Assembly: GCF_963576615.1 (NCBI RefSeq)
Contig: NC_088710.1
Location: 20,579,114 to 20,643,113 of the forward strand
Origin: Watersipora subatra
Taxonomy: Eukaryota > Bryozoa > Gymnolaemata > Cheilostomatida > Watersiporidae
DNA length: 64,000 bases
Direction: 5' to 3'
How positions within the stretch are numbered: the stretch's first letter is position 1; each line of letters opens with the position of its first letter. Below are positions 26,101 through 41,100 of this stretch, one piece after another. Under the pieces are notes generated by a model. The model did no database searches. It worked only from the letters and a program-made list of their open reading frames with translations, and was not told where the DNA came from. The position numbers and the translations under genes are program-made.

Positions 26101-29100
26101 TAATGTCACTCTGCCCGAAAGAGAGTGCAAAATATAGGCAACATTTGCTTCACCCGTAAAAGGGTTAAATTTATCTTCCCAAAATTCTGATGAGCTATTT
26201 GAAAAATACAACGCTAGCCTTTATTTGAACGCCACTTCCATTTGACCGTTACTGAAGGGGTAGGGTTTAAAAATAGAATGCCATGGCATTCAAATAAAGA
26301 TTTTATGGTAATTGCTATGAAGTTGGTTTCTGAGGGTGTACACGTTTGTTTTAGATGAGATCACTATTACAAAGTTGATATGTGCCATATGTGAACTGGT
26401 AACCAACCCTGCTGGCCACGCTAGCAACTTTGTAACTGGTGAGTCTTATAGCTACTTTCATGTGCTTGTTCATCTCAAGAATCTTTACTATAATAAGATC
26501 CATGGATAAGATCCATCCATAAGATAATAAGTCTGTCTGTCCGAAGCCATGCTAAGAGCTTTAGAAAAAAGATTGCCTAGCATGGGAATTGAACCTGACG
26601 CATCAGAAAAAAGATCGCCTTACATGGGAATTGAACTCGGATATTCCTTTAAGCAGCTAGGCACACTACTAACTGCACCACCCGACCACCTTTTCACATT
26701 TAGGAATAGTTGTACGCATAGTTATTACACTGGATAATCTATCACTGCGCACTGTACTGCCAGCGTACTAGTTTCTATAATATATTTTCATGAATGACGT
26801 TAAGAAGGGAACTTTATGGAGATTATGTCTTTAGAAAATATGTGTTATTCGCTGACTATTTTGCTGTGTCACATGACCAGCTTTCTTTGAAAATTTTTTT
26901 TAGTTGTTTAAAGTTTGATAATACAGCTAATAGCTGAAGACAGAAGACATCTATGCGAAGACAGCTAAGCATAAAGACTTAGCTAATCACATGCATCTAT
27001 AGATATACTTAGAGCTTGGCAGATACGAATTTATTTACTATCTACTAACATTTTGCAGTTAGCATGTATTCGTAGAAGTATTTAGTGGAGCACACTTGTT
27101 CATAAATGTACTTTGTACTTAACACTACTACAGCTAGTACTGTAGTAGTGTACTGCTGGTGTACTACTAGTACTGTAGTAGTGTATAGCTAGTGCTGTAG
27201 TAGTGTACTGCTAGTGTACTACTAGTACACTAGCAAAAATTCATGAATTCGTTCGCGAAATTCGTTATGATTACCAATGGAGCGACTGACATAACATCGC
27301 AGCCAAGCCACATAGACGGAAGAGAACAACTCCCTTTCAGTGCAGCTGATGCATCAGGTGCAGTGCGTCTTGTGACAAGTTGTTGTTTTGCTCGCCACGC
27401 TCGCTGGAGGACAACTCCACAAAAACAACAGTTTGTCAAGACAGGCTAACCTGATACACACACAGAGTGTAGGTAAGGTGATGTGTAGGTACAGAGGTAG
27501 AGGTTATGAGGGTGTGTAGTAACTTCAACTTAAACTAGGCAAAGGTTAAACTTACTGAGCTTACATATTTTTTATTACATTTTTTTACAGTTCCTTTTAG
27601 ATTTTTGCTAGCCTCTTCAATTTTACTGGGGAAGCTGATGTTTCAAGAACAGTCGAGTATTATATGGTGGCAATTATATCAAGTATAGAGTTGAATAGTC
27701 GCTAGATTTTTGCGTCATATTTTGAAAATTTTAGGAGATCGTTAAGAGAAGCTTGACCGCATATTTTGGTTTTCTAAAGCTCAAACTTGTGGTTTCAGGT
27801 GGATTCGAACCTTCGATAGTTGCTACGGAGATACTGAAAAAGCTCTGCTACTCCGAGTGTACCTACAAAGTGTGTTTGTGCAAGGATGATGTCACCAACA
27901 CTATGTTGATGCCTATAGCTCATTGGCTAGACAGCAGCATCCCTGTACGTGTTAACAATATTCGCTTAGTTTATGTAGGCCTACAAGTGCACTTGCTATT
28001 GTGGTAATATAACTGCAGGGGAGGACAAACCTCTTGTGTTATTTATTCAAGGAGGGATCACTAGCAGGGGAGGCAACTTTGCGAAACATAGCGGACATTC
28101 TCTCAGTAATGGCCTCGAAGAGTGTTGGCAGACGACATCTTCTGTATGGAGAGAGAGGTGACACTTTTTCACGCAGCAGGTTAGTAAATACTTCCTTTTG
28201 TAGAAAAGTTTTGAATACCTGCTATGGTATAGATGAATTCTTGTGATACTGTTATTGTAATCTACTGTTATTGTAATCTAACTATAAAAAACTTACAAGT
28301 TGGTTTTTTCAGTTTGATTACTGGCACTCTGTTCTGAGATTGGAGGAAAATAATTATCATCATACGAGGTTCACTTACTCTAATGTTTGGTTTGTACATC
28401 AAAACCGTCAAACATTGGAGCAAATATTCATATAACAATAAGTAATAGTTTGTTCATTTTACATGTTAGAAATGATGATAAATACTTCAAATAGTATTGA
28501 GGCAAATACACAGTGTACAATTATACGTGATGTACAATTATACGCGATGTACAATTATACGCGATGTACAATTATACGCGATGTACAATTATACGCGATG
28601 TACAATTATACGCGATGTACAATTATACGCGATGTACAATTATACGTGATGTACAATTATACGCGATGTACAATTATACGCGATGTACAATTATACGCGA
28701 TGTACAATTATACGCGATGTACAATTGTACACAATGTACAATTATACACAATGTACAATTATGTAAAAAACTAAGTTATATGGAAAACTAAACTAATAAA
28801 ATAATAATCAGGTTATTTCACCTTACAGACATGAGAAGGGAAGTGTAGGTTTGACATTGTTGAAGTTCTGTAGTAGCATGACTTCCTCTAAGTGCTTCTC
28901 AAATAGCGGGTGCCGACATCCACCCCATTCGTCAAGGGGTGAATGTGAGCACCCCGCTATTTGTCAAGCATTCAATTAGAGTATTTGTTACCAATTTGTC
29001 TTCCTTTCGTTTAATTTGTTTTACTTTAAAGTTCTATTGTTTCAATAAACTTCAGATGTCATGTGTTGAAAATCACTTCGTACCTTCAGTCGAATATTTG

Positions 29101-32100
29101 CTAAAATCGCTTGTCAAAGACTTTGAACATAGAGGTGATCATAAACTGATGTTTGTTTGTGCCACTGTTTGTACTACAAGTATACTGTTTCAGCTCTGTA
29201 CCTGTATCTATGGCTATTGAGCCGTAAGTATTTAGGCAAACACACGCTGCTAATACCTGTATATTATTTTCTTATTAAGGCCTCACCGCTTGTATACATA
29301 TTTTTGTTCTATGTTTTCCTTCCTATCACTATTCTTTGCTCTTCACACTCATCAGATGTTACACTTACAGGATTCACCTACAGTCCTCTTACATGTATGT
29401 AATCATTGAAATCTCTCATCTTACTACTCTGTCTGCATTTCGACTAAGTGAGCAATGTCATATTATGATGGTGGATACTAGACCAAGTTAATATTCATCT
29501 AACCTATTAGGATGACAGATAGGTCAAGTTGGTTGTTCTCTCTCATTTTAGCAATGCATATAAGTCAAGTTGACATGTTTCTGCCACAATATTACTGTAT
29601 ATTTGCCAAGATGGTACTTATATATACTGGTATAAGTGAAGTTTGCAATTTTCTACTACCGTATATAAGCACTAGGCATAAATCAACTTGGTACTCTTTT
29701 TGTGATAGCTTGGTGTGTGAGTGCGTGCACGCATGGGATCATGCGTGATCATGCGCCCGCATGTGCATGCGCTCGTGTGTTAAATTGGCACCTCTAGTCA
29801 TAATAGTCTTGTATATAACTCAAATTGTTACTCGCTAGAATAGATATAGGTCAAGTTGATACTCTTCAGCCATTTAGGCATTTGATATAGGTTACTTTAA
29901 CACTCCTCTCTCATATTAGCAATATAGATGTGTGAAATTGGTACTTTTTAGTTATGTTAGCGATGGATATATGTCTAGGTGGCACTCAATCAGGCTAGCA
30001 TTGTATAAAAAGTCATGCTGGTTCCCTTCTGTCGTATCAGCATTGTTTATAGATGAAATTAGTATTTCTTTGACATATTTGCAGTGTATATAGCAATCAT
30101 ACATAGCTCAAGTAGATACTACTCTGTGGTATCAGCACAGTATATAGGTCAAGTTAGTACTCCCCTGTGGTATCAGCACAGTAGATCAGTTAAGTTGGAA
30201 CTCCTCTATTGTATTAGCACAGAATATATGTCAAGTTACTACTCCTTTATTGTATTATCAGTGTTTATAGGGCAAGTCAGTTCTTCGCTGCTGTATAAGC
30301 ACTGTACATAGGTTGAGTTTGATCTCCTCTGTTTTATCAATACTGCATATAGTTCAAGTTGGTACTCTTCTATTGCATTAGTACAATGTGTGAGCAAGCT
30401 GGTACTTCCACACCATATAAGTTCTGTATATACCGTACTTTTCGGACTAATAGCCGCTACTTTTTTCTGATGGTTTGAGCCATGTGGCTTATATAAGGGT
30501 GCGGCTAATCTGTGGCTTTTTCATTCACCGCTAGGGCGCATTAACAAGAATCTCCTGTTAGTGCGTTTCTAGCGGTGAAAGAAAATACGAAACAATGCCT
30601 AACGGTACTGTTCTGTTAGGCACTAGGTTAAAAAGTGTCGGTTAATACGAAACAGTGCCATTAGGCACTGTTCCATTTTAAACAGCAAAGTTGCTGCCGC
30701 GTTAAAAAGCACCATCCTGAGTTCTGCGGCCTATACAATGGTTTGGCCTATGTATTGTTTTAATATCGTTTTTGGAAAATAAAGCAGATGCGGCTTATAT
30801 AGGGGTGCGGTTTATAGTCCGAAAAATACTGTAGGGCGAGTTGAGATTCCATCAGTTTTGATGCAAGCATAGCTAGTTATTCAGGCTATGTTTGCATTCC
30901 TCTAACATAACTTGTAACAAATTTTACTATACTGATCATGGTTCCAAACTATTAAATATAACTGGTCTTAGTCAATACCTGATCTTCGAAGGTAGGTTCA
31001 CCTAATATGGCTCATTGTAAGTTTATTAAAGACTGGCGTAAATATAGCCAAAAAAGAAGTTGAATATTTGAGTATTTTCAGGTCATCTGCTGCTCACTGT
31101 CTGACCGACTTCTGTAAGAAAGCTCTGAAGAATGCTTTACCAGCTGCTCATGGACAAGTATCTCGGTTGGTATCGGGTAGCTATCTCTTTCTCTGTAGAC
31201 AACTTTACAACAACGGAGAAGGACTACAGGCTATATACGGTTACGATTTGCACACTGTGCTCAGTGAGACTTGGAGAGAGGTTAGTACCTACATGTAGTT
31301 ATTAGTATTGCGCGGTTTAGGGGGCTGCCTGTCTTACAATATCACCATCGGTGGTTTTTGTGTTCTTGTAATTTTATTGGTGCTTTCAATTAGCTATTCT
31401 ATGTAGGAGTGTATGTATGCAGTTGATCATATCATGCTGTATGGCTGGGTTGTAGGCTTTCTGACCAGCAGAAGTGTGTGATTTTTTGTTAACCGTATGA
31501 AGGAGCAAAAGCAAATGTTAGTCGAAGACTTGTGTATATGCGTTTATATTGTTCTTCCATATCATATTATTAATATCTGCATATTGTTCTTCTCTTATTT
31601 AATATTAATCTCACGACCAAAGACGAGCGAAGCGTGTGTTTGGGAGCTTTGTGATAAATGCATATGCGCACACAACTCCTAAAAGTTATTCATCAACGCT
31701 GTACCCAAACCCTTGTACCGAAATCTCATCAAAAAATTTAACCATTTTTGTGTAGAGTCGTTTAAGTATAATAACGATACAAAAAACATATAAACCTAGT
31801 TAAATATGTTACCAAGTCTTTGAAAAGTGTAGACAATATCCTAAAACCTACCCATCTGATCAGATAATACATAACTAGACAGATTAATTTGGCCTGAAAT
31901 CGCCATTTAAACCTGATAAGCCTTTTTTAATCAAAATTAAGACTGGCCAACAAAATGCCCATAAAGCCGTGTGACAGATGGTAGAACCATAAAGCCGCGC
32001 GCATTTCACGAGAAAAACGTGCATATTTCACCAGTCTATGGCATTGTCCAATTACCGAAGGTTTCTGTAATTAACGTAGAAGTACTGAAAAGTAATCGTT

Positions 32101-35100
32101 TCTTTTTGCCGATTTTAAAGATAATTCTGACATTTTGGACACTTATAATGAGTACTTTGGTATTCCAACCGATGTCCAAAGCAGTGAAAGTAAAGGAAAT
32201 GATGATATTTTTCTAACGATTCTTATAAGATTATTACAATATTTAATAATAAGAATAATTATTTGATTTTATAAGATTATTATAAGATTTAATTATAAAA
32301 ATAATCATTCGAATTTATAAGATCGAAGCATATAGTGACCGACGGTGTGCAATATATTACTGTTATTGTTTTTCTACAGATTTTGTTGATGATACTACGG
32401 CTGTGCCCAATATCGCGGTACTGCCAAGCCGTTTTTAATATCTACAAAATTAAGTAATAGGCTTACATTTTCTTATAGATATACAGCTATTTCTATGACA
32501 ACCAACTAAAATCTGTTTAGATTTTTAAATTTAGCATAATTTTTTGCATATAAATACAAAAATCTAGATAAATATCACAACTTCTTGATATTGGTTGCTA
32601 TGACGTTTTGAAATGTAAACAAAATTGTGCATTGGTTTTGGTTTCTCAAACTTTAACACCAGTTTTCTCAGAACTATGTTTTCGCACTAATGGTAAACAT
32701 GCATTCAGTTTATTGACCATAAAATCTGCTGTAATTAAGCTGGAATCAATATTTTTTGCAAAATAACTGAGAATTTTCTCCCTCTGCTAGTGTAAATAAC
32801 TCTAAATCTCACACACCCGACTTAACCATGGTTTTTGTGATCATGACCCATTTCTTCACTTCGGTTACAGATCGCTGTCAAAACCATTCTACATTCAGCA
32901 CAACCAACTTTCAAACTGTGTATATTACACAGCAGCTTGCCATTTCACTTCTAATATTGCATTTCTCCTATTGCAAGGGAGAGATATAAACATAATTATA
33001 ATCTTTTCCTTTCATTATTGCTGTTTGTTGTACATAATAACACCCAGTACATTACAGCTACCATCGCAGCTACCATTGCAGTTCTCCTATTGCACTGCAG
33101 TGCCATTTGACTGCTAATATTGCATTTCTCAACCATCAGTACCCTTTCTTTTTTCCATTATCACTTTGGTCGTGGGCTGTATGACAGGGGAATTTCTAGT
33201 ATATTATTCTTCTATTATATATAAATAGCATGTATATGTTATTCTATTATATATTATTAATATATATTATTTTTCTATTGTATACAATTTTTATATATGC
33301 CTATATTGCTTCTATATACCGGTATATTATTTTTCTATTATGTATTATTTACTTATATGTATTTATATTATATATTGTTTCTATGTATTATTTACTTATA
33401 TGTATTTATATTATATATTGTTTCTATGTATTATTTTTTCATTGTATATTATTTTTATACGTGTTATTGTTCTATTGTTTATTGTCCATGTATATGTATT
33501 GTTCATATATATTACTTTTCTATTATCTAGTATTTTAACATTATATATTATTTTTCTAATTGAATTTTATTTTTGCATGCTCTAATATTTTTCCATAATA
33601 TATTTTTTCCATTATATATTATTCTTCTATTATATACTATTTGTATATTTTATATATACCATATATGTATATACTGAATGTCAAGCGATCACAGTTATTG
33701 TAACTTGGTTTAGAGTGGCACGTTTCATAAATTGCTTAACACAAACATACAAAAGTTCTAAACACTAAAAATTAGACACCATAAATATTGAAAGACCGAT
33801 TTAACTATAAATCTTTTGACTCTCACCATTGAAACGCACAATCAAAGATTGTTATATGTTTATATAAACATGTGACATGTTATTGTAGGCATCCAAAGCA
33901 TTGAACGGTGTTAGGGAAAAACAGTCAGCTGCTAGTAAGGAAATGTACGTACTTAACAGGAAGTTCTTTCTGCTCCTATTCTTATATGATGCTACTATGG
34001 TTGTTTGTAGACATCTACTTACGACTCTGAACTAAGATAATTGGCAGCATTCAACACTTATCAATCATTGTTTGCATGTTCATGCTGCTGTATTCACGGT
34101 GGTGTGGTAGAATACAAACCAAATGTATTTGAAGCAGTAAGGGAAATTTGATTTAGGAAAATTTAGTGGAAATTTTATTTTTAAATTAAAATTTAATTTA
34201 TTATTTTAGCTCTACTTATACAGTTTCAATATAGTATATTCTTGTTATTTCATATAGGTGTAGTCTTGCGTGTATATCTCCTGTGTTGATTATCAGTGAC
34301 TATAGTCTCTTTTGTACAAAATATCTGTTGGGAAATAATCACACATAAAAATAAAATAAAAATTTTTTTAAAATAAGTTTTATTAAGTTTTTTAAACTTA
34401 ATTATAAATTAAAAAGGATATTTAGTCAATTCAGTGTTTAATTTTTACAACTTATTGTCAGAATATCCTGGGAGGAGGAGTTGAAAGACAACCTTTTGAG
34501 TTATGCGACAACTCCAAAGGGTGTGCTGCTAATGCAACAGTCAACAGCTATGTACGCTTGCATAGAGCATCTCTGTAAACGCCATCGCAACAAGATTCAA
34601 GTCAGCTCTCTGGAGAAGTTTGGCTATGGCAGCGTCATCACCCAGATAGCTGGTACAGCTTGTGGGATGCTGGAGTTTGAAAAACAGGGTGAGTGCTAAA
34701 TGGGTGATTTGGAAGCTTTTTTGTATGTTAAGATTGCAGTAGGTTTACAAATTTACACTGATTGTCAGATCTCATGCCTTTCTAGCATGGATTGTGGCAA
34801 GATTAACCTGTGGTTGCTTTAATACCAATATTGTTTTGATTTAAAAATGGTTGGTTGCTGTATTGGCTAATCTGTTACTTACACATAAACTAAGACTCAG
34901 CTATGACTCAGCTATGACCCAGCTATGACTCAACTATGACTCAACTATGACTCAGCTATGACTCAGCTATGACTCAACTATAACTCAGCTATGACTTAGC
35001 TATGACTCAGCTATTACTCAGCTATGACTCAGCTATAACTCAGCTATGACTCAGCTATGACTCAGCTATGACTCAACTATAACTCAGCTATGACTCAGCT

Positions 35101-38100
35101 ATGACTTAGCTATGACTCAGCTATTACTCAGCTATGACTCAGCTATAACTCAGCTATGACTCAGCTATGACTCAACTATGACTCAACTATAACTCAGCTA
35201 TGACTCAACTATAACTCGGCTATGACGCAACTATGACTCAGCTGTAACTCAGCTATGACTCACCTATGACTCAGCTGTGACCCAGCTATGACTCAGCTAT
35301 AACTCAACTATGACTCAGCTATGACTCAGCTAAAATTAATTAGATGCAAATCCGAACAAATTGAGTTTTTTTAATAAAATTTGCTCACAACCTGTTCTAG
35401 GAGTATAAAATCTGTGCAATGTGATGTTAACCCAACTTTGTTTGATGAACAATTAAAAAAAGTTATAAAACCGCGTTTCGTAGCGATTGCCCGACTGTGA
35501 AAACCCATAATCAATTCAAACAACTTTCTGTCCATCAAACTGCTATGAGACAATAAGTTACCAGTTAGTATTTTTAGCCATGAAAGTCTGGTTAGAATAT
35601 AGACTCAGCTCTAGACTTTGGCAAATAGATATAGTAAGGTTAACAACTGTTGACCATTAATTTTGTTCTCAGTAATAATTATTTTCGTATAAACCAGAAT
35701 CAGTTGAATACATATTGTACAGAGTTAAATTTGACATACTTTAATATACATGTACATGTATGTAATTAGTTAAATATACTTAATATATGCTTAACCTAAT
35801 ATATACTTAAATAGATGATGTTATATGGCATGTAGATATATGATGTGATTTGCATGTGGATTGTCTAATGCACCCTTTATCTGTTTCCTGCAAATCTTCA
35901 ACAATTAAAGCAGTTGGTGTACTGTGAAATGTAGCATCCAATGAGCTAGGTGTTTGATTCCATTATAGGTCTTGTGAACCTGTTATGCCAGGAGGCGTGG
36001 GACAGCATTGAGCCCGGAGAAGACTTAGAAATTCCTTTTCAGCCCAAGGTCTGGGCAGTTGATGCTATTGATAAGTCTGCCCACAAGGTATGTCCAATCA
36101 TATGAACAAGTTATAATTACTTAATAGGTAAGTGCAATCATATATACATTTCACACACATACTCAAGGTAAATTACAGTTCTAATCAATGGATTGGAATT
36201 CACACCAAATATGGATTTGTACAATCATGGATCTCCTTGTAATTAACTTAATGTATGGATTTTCCAAAATGCGATGTCAATTTTCTAAGATGTGATGTGA
36301 AATTAGAGCAAAGATTTGCCTCACTACTCCAAGAAGCTTTGAACTTATGATGTTAAAAGCTTCTTGAAGCATTGCAGTTATTGTAAGTAAAAATAAAATT
36401 AAAAAACATCACAAATATAGAAAATAAAATGATACAAGAATTTATAAATTAAGTTAGTTTAAACTTCATTCAGTTAGAGAGTTAAATTTGTTGCATATCT
36501 CTATTACCACAATATACCTCTTTGTCCACAATATACTCTCTTTGTCCACAATATACTCTCTTTGCCGACAATGTACTCTCTTTGTCCACAATATACTCTC
36601 TTTGTCCACAATATACCTCTTTGTCCACAATGTACTCTCTTTGTCCACAATATACTCTCTTTGTCCACAATATACCTCTTTGTCCACAATATACTCTCTT
36701 TGCCGACAATGTACTCTCTTTGCCGACAATGTACTATCTTTGCCAACAATGTACTACCTTTGTCCACAATGTACTATCTTTGCCTACAATGTGCTATCTT
36801 TGTTCACAATATACTCTCTTTGCTGACAATGTACTATCTTTGCCCACAATGTACTCTCTTTGCCGACAATGTACTGTCTTTGTCCACAATATACGCTTTT
36901 TGCCGACAATGTGCTATCTTTGCCCACAATGTACTATCTTTGTCTACAATGTGCTATCTTTCTCCACAATATGCTATATTTGCCCACAACATACTATCTT
37001 TGTCCACAATTTACTATTTTTGCCCACAATTTACTATATTTGTCCACGATGTATTATCTTTGCTCACAATCTACTATCTTTAGTCACAATGTACTATCTC
37101 TGTCCACGGTGTACTAGTAAGAATGTCTGCTCTATTATTTGTGGCAACTCAAGTTGTTTTTTAGCCTTTAGTCAATCTTATACACATCCTCTCCAACTTC
37201 ACCTCTGTATTTGAACTGCTTGGAGGCGAGAAACTGCCTGTGAACCCTCAGTACACCTTCCGAGACCGACCGTCATCACTCATCGTATGTTTACAATATC
37301 TCAACCAGTTCAGTTTTTTTAACACTTGTCATCACTTGACTACCTTGTTGTATTTGTTGCAAGTTGTCATCTGTGTCATGCCTAAACAACCCTAGGGCAA
37401 TGACAACTTCTTGTGCAAAACTATCAGATTTTTTGGTTTTATCAAATATTCAAGTACATACATGTATACCACATGTACCAAGGTAGAGATTTGCTATCAC
37501 TGTACAGATGTAAGACTTTATTTTTTCATTGGTTCATTATGTTTCAAGTTATGCATCGAATCATATACAGTGTTTATATATCGTGTATAGATATTAATTT
37601 GTTTCAGCGTTGTCTTTGTAATTAGAAACCCATAGTAATTATCTAGTTGTTTTTCACCCCCTGGTAGAAAACATCGAAATTTTATATACGTACTTTACAT
37701 ATTAAAAATTAATAACCAAGTGGCATATTAACCTTAGTAACTATAGTTACCTATAGTAACTTTATTGTATTTAGTGGTTATGATTTGCAATAAAATGTAA
37801 CATTACAATGTACTACGTGCAGTACGTATGGTAGGGGACTCTTACCTTCGAGGCAGACGTATAATATAAACTTAGTACTTAACTTAAATGTATTTAGCTT
37901 ACTAAACACACGCTTAGAGGTAAGTTTTAGTATGTATTTTACTAAACTAAAATTTAATTTTGTCATCATCTTTAATACTTATTTCCAGTTTCATTTTCAA
38001 TATAACATTTAATGAATATGCTGAACTGAGAGAGAGCGAGCATCAGATCTCTTTCAGGCAATGCGAGATGGATTTCAGCGAATAGCATATTCCCATTTTC

Positions 38101-41100
38101 ATTATTTCAACGAATATAGCATACTGCCCGTCAATTTTGAATTCCGAGAGACATTTTTGTTGATGTCATATGGCGAAAAAAATGCCATATTTATGGGACA
38201 AAAAAATAGCGTGTTCCACATTGTAAGACGAAAAAAAAATGATTACGGGGACATTGTAACCAGGGAGTGCACTGTACTTAGCTTGGTTGAAAACTTCTCT
38301 TAAAAGCTATTACAGGTTCAATATTTTAAATTATATTTCAATAAAAACATGGCAATAAAAAAGTGAAATAACTAACCCCCAGCTACTCAGCAATTACAAG
38401 TTCAACGTATTCTGCTTAAAACATTTAAGCAACACTTTTCGCATAGTTTCTACTGTAAAATTTGGCATGACACATTAGAAAGTCCAAGAGGTCTGGGAAC
38501 AGAATTTATCCATTCGCGAGTAGAAAACGTGGAGGGGTCCAAAAATTCACAAACATTGATTAAATACTTTATCCTCCATCTCCTCAAAGCATGGCATTCT
38601 GAAAGACACATTTGACCACCTTATAACAGGAAGTTAAGAGATAAATAATAAGCTTTGACCTCTTGACCTCTAGTGTCTTGTGACAACTCATGACACATAT
38701 TATATGTTTTTGGTACAGTGTGGCAGCCATGTACAGAGTGACAGCCATGTACACATGGCAGCCATGTACAGTGTGACAGCCATGTACACATGGCAGCCAT
38801 GTACAGTGTGACAGCCATGTACACATGGTAGCCATGTACAGTGTGACAGCCATGTACACATGGCAGCCATGTACAGTGTGACAGCCATGTACACATGACA
38901 GTCATGAGTTGTGGCACTAACAGTTTCAACTTACCTACTATTGTCTGCCATCTTTTTTATTGCTTGGTATCACCTGTCATAGCTTGTCAACAATGTCGTT
39001 TTAAAATGCCTGTCATTGCTATTATTTCAGCCAGCATATAGCCAATGCTTTGAAAGTTATTGCCTCTCTTAGTCATGATATTGGCTCATTTTCGGTTGCT
39101 AGCCCTGCTCTAGCGTTTGTCATCTTCTACATTGCCTGCAATGTTTTTTGCATTAGTCCGACATGTCGGTTAATTTCTCTTCTAATAATGTTTGCAGTGA
39201 GCTAACAAAGTTAAGAACCAGTTTCCCATTTACAGACAACTTTTCGTTTGTTTCTTATGTATAGCAAGTGACGATATCTAATGTATAGCAAGTGACGATA
39301 TCTAATGTATAGCAAGTGACGTTATCTAATGTATAGCAAGTGACGATATCTAATGTATAGTAAGTGACAATATCTAATGTATAGCAAGTAACGATATCTA
39401 ATGTATAGCAAATGACGATATCTTATGTATAGCAAATGACGATATCTAATGTATAGCAAGTGACGATATCTTATGTATAGCAAGTGACGATGTCTTATTT
39501 ATAGCAAGTGACAATGTCTAATGTATAGCAAGTGACGATATCTAATGTATTGCGTATTTATTTGCCTTAAAAGGGCTAGTCACATCAAATTATAGCAGAT
39601 TTTATCAGAAAGTAAAAACATTTTTCTACCATTTTAGCTTTTTTGCTGCTTTAGCTGATCTGACTGCCTTATGTTTCAAGATAGAAACTGACAAATAATG
39701 ATCGCAGATAGAATGTTCAGACAAAAGACGTGCTCAGACTAACCTAAAAATGATGTCAACAGTCGTGCTTCATGTTGATAAATGATAAATATGCGGTTTC
39801 ATCAGCATTCGGTACTCATATGTTTAAACGGCATTTTGAGAAAAATATTGGGACAAATTCTAACCAACTATCTTTAAATCATCTGCAACATCTATAGTAA
39901 TGCATCTGAGGCTATATTTGAAGTTTTATTCCAACAATCATGAGCAACTACAAAATAAAAATATGTCAATATTTTTATTTTTTTAATTTGTCATAGGCCT
40001 ATTAACTATTTCGTATAGTTAATAGGTCTATAGTGTCAATAGAGACTTGCGAAGCACTCCATCTTGAACACTATAGCCGATGTCATAACGAGAGGGACAA
40101 ACAGGAAACACGACTACTGATGTCATTTTTGGGAACGTATTTTTCTTCTGAGTGTTTTAACCGCGATCAAATTTTGTCAATTTTTATCTTGAAACATCCT
40201 GACTGTCGGATGAACTGAAACAATAAAGAAAAGCTAAAATGGTAGAAAAATGTTTTTACTTTCTTAGAAAATCCACTAGAATTTGATGCAACCAGCCCTT
40301 TATTTTTGCTTAAGTCTTGTTCGCCCGAGTTACTGGTTACTTACAATAAATCTATGATACCAATGAAAATGTTTGACTAAATCAAAAAATTTCGTATATA
40401 TCACACGTCTTTTGCATCTAAATGGTGACGAATGTGAACTAGCTTTTTAAAAGGTTTCGGCTAGTAAGCCTTATTATTTCAATTTGCTGAAGAGGCTAAT
40501 CCTGGCCAAAATTATGTTTCAAGCAGTAAATTCTTCTCTCTGTAGTTATTTTGCTCTTGCAAACAGCAACCCAAGTAAACCAAGTGTTAACACAGCCCGT
40601 GTTCCAACAATGCTATCCAACATTCCGATGTTACAACTGTTATACCCCCAATTCTTTTTATGGTTCGTAGGAACTTCTTGACAGGATAGCTATTATAAAC
40701 ACTAACAAGGATGAAGATAAAATGCATTTCCTGTTCAATGTTGAGCAGTCACACGTGTTTGGCCTGCGTCTGCTCAATGCACTCACCGCGTGTTTAGACA
40801 CACTGCTCCTCCTTGACAGCCAGTTCAAGGTGCTTGACACTCTCATAAGCAGTCAGACAACAGATGAAAAGTGAGTTGAATGTATTAATCGTGAGAGAAT
40901 AAATACTTTAAATATGTATTACCATAACTAATGTGTATGTGCCTTTATCTCTTCTTATTTAGTGCCGGTGGCCCTTTGATTATTGATGCGATCAGTGTGG
41001 AGAGGAGCCATATTCTAGCCCGAGCTCTTATTATAGGTGGGCCATCTGAAAGGGTGCTTCCTTCGCACTCCCTAAATGATGTAAGTTATATTTTTGCTCG

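Noticed and set aside
28463-28791. Repetitive Tyr/Arg open frames
   Set aside because: A 17-bp minisatellite without stops keeps all forward frames open.
34892-35332. CRISPR-like regular repetition
   Set aside because: Direct tandem 11-bp repeats with no spacers, in an animal intron.
36522-37214. 230-codon open frame and overlapping frames on both strands
   Set aside because: They arise from a stop-free 20-bp tandem repeat; only the final part overlaps a real exon (37165-37284), which uses its own splice signals.
38584-38929. Repetitive [11 protein letters not shown] minus-strand frames
   Set aside because: Product of the 36-bp minisatellite; no family or splice support.
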